Made by a program: the position numbers and the translations under genes | Shown: piece after piece, positions 4,857 through 5,074 of the stretch | Layout of the letters: each line of letters opens with the position of its first letter | How positions within the stretch are numbered: position 1 is the first letter of the stretch | Assembly: GCA_037384225.1 (NCBI GenBank) | Contig: JARROD010000451.1 | Coordinates: 1-5,074, forward strand | Direction of reading: 5' to 3' | Length of the DNA: 5,074 bases | Source of the DNA: JARROD01 sp037384225 | GTDB taxonomy: Bacteria > Pseudomonadota > Gammaproteobacteria > Pseudomonadales > Cellvibrionaceae | The notes under the pieces: generated by a model | Databases searched by the model: none | Told to the model about the DNA's origin: nothing | What the model saw: the letters and a program-made list of their open reading frames with translations, nothing else

Positions 4857-5074
4857 ATGCAACGGGATAAAAACAGTCCGAACACAAGAAATCCAGCGGC
4901 AGATGATTTTTTAGATTTGGATGGCCTCACCTTACGAACAACTGTCCAGTGAAGAGCTGGAAAACGTCTGGGATGCATTATCGGAGTTGATGCTGAAAAT
5001 CAGCAGCTGAATTGGCCAGACGGCGCACGATTGTCGATTGATGAATCAGTTCAACGCATTCATGGGGAATTTGC
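4857..5074 (+). pseudogene. Unidentified acidic protein, N-terminal part, apparently frameshifted and running off the end
   Basis: From ATG 4857 the frame reads MQRDKNSPNTRNPAADDFLD and LDGL, then soon reaches TGA at 4950-4952. In the next frame, from about 4930, the text continues PYEQLSSEELENVWDALSEL. From 4989 the original frame resumes with DAENQQLNWPDGARLSIDES and VQRIHGEF up to the window edge. One extra base near 4929-4932 (perhaps a T in ACCTTACG) and one missing base near 4986-4989 (perhaps a G in GAGTTGATG) would make a single continuous protein of at least 72 residues. The conceptual product is acidic and probably helical in the middle. I do not recognise the family. It could be a small accessory protein such as an immunity or antitoxin protein, but nothing in the sequence proves that. 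Without correction it makes a 31-residue peptide. Confidence 0.45.

Noticed and set aside
4476..4952. 158-codon + strand frame from TTG 4476 as a single intact protein
   Set aside because: Its middle is Cys/Arg-rich with RNRNRN from the hexamer repeat, the TTG start is poor, and a strong internal ribosome binding site points to a separate start at 4857.
4577..4978. 133-codon - strand frame with hydrophobic runs
   Set aside because: The hydrophobic runs come from A-rich + strand sequence; it lacks a ribosome binding site and is antisense to the better-supported frame from 4857.

Overview
The window looks like a decayed accessory region from a Gram-negative bacterium, most likely a marine-type gammaproteobacterium. 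That assignment is an inference from the style of the outer-membrane receptor (TonB-box region EEVIVTGSRIKR, plug motif SAIYGADAVTGVVNFI) and from its companions, an SM-20-like 2-oxoglutarate oxygenase and a bacterial cytochrome P450. I could not run a search to confirm it.

Layout. Positions 1-370 are AT-rich and hold a short open frame (106-204) that reads as a signal peptide followed at once by a stop, then a leader with a 10-bp inverted repeat and a clear ribosome binding site. Positions 371-3206 are a nearly full-length TonB-dependent receptor gene in three reading frames. The signal peptide and plug (371-976), most of the barrel (973-3105) and the last barrel strand (3108-3206) are separated by two junctions. 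At each junction conserved family sequence appears to be missing and the frame shifts. A strong hairpin terminator follows at 3226-3254. Immediately after it lies a piece of a 2OG-Fe(II) oxygenase on the + strand (3258 to about 3593). Within about seven bases this abuts, tail to tail, a piece of a cytochrome P450 on the - strand (about 3601-3835), which also carries a 28-bp tandem duplication that shifts its frame.

From about 3836 to the end the DNA is more AT-rich and has no gene I recognise. Three short + strand reading frames with Shine-Dalgarno-like sequences (starts at 3958, 4490 and 4857) are each broken by what look like one-base slips. The last runs off the window end and is the most protein-like.

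No gene here appears intact, so I see no working pathway. The receptor would import a siderophore, glycan or other large substrate if whole. The oxygenase and P450 pieces lack catalytic residues. The main question is whether this is a true gene graveyard or a sequence with many base-level and assembly errors. The large losses, the fusion of two gene pieces and the 28-bp duplication favour real decay or rearrangement; the one-base slips could be either. I found no CRISPR array, tRNA, rRNA or complete insertion sequence.
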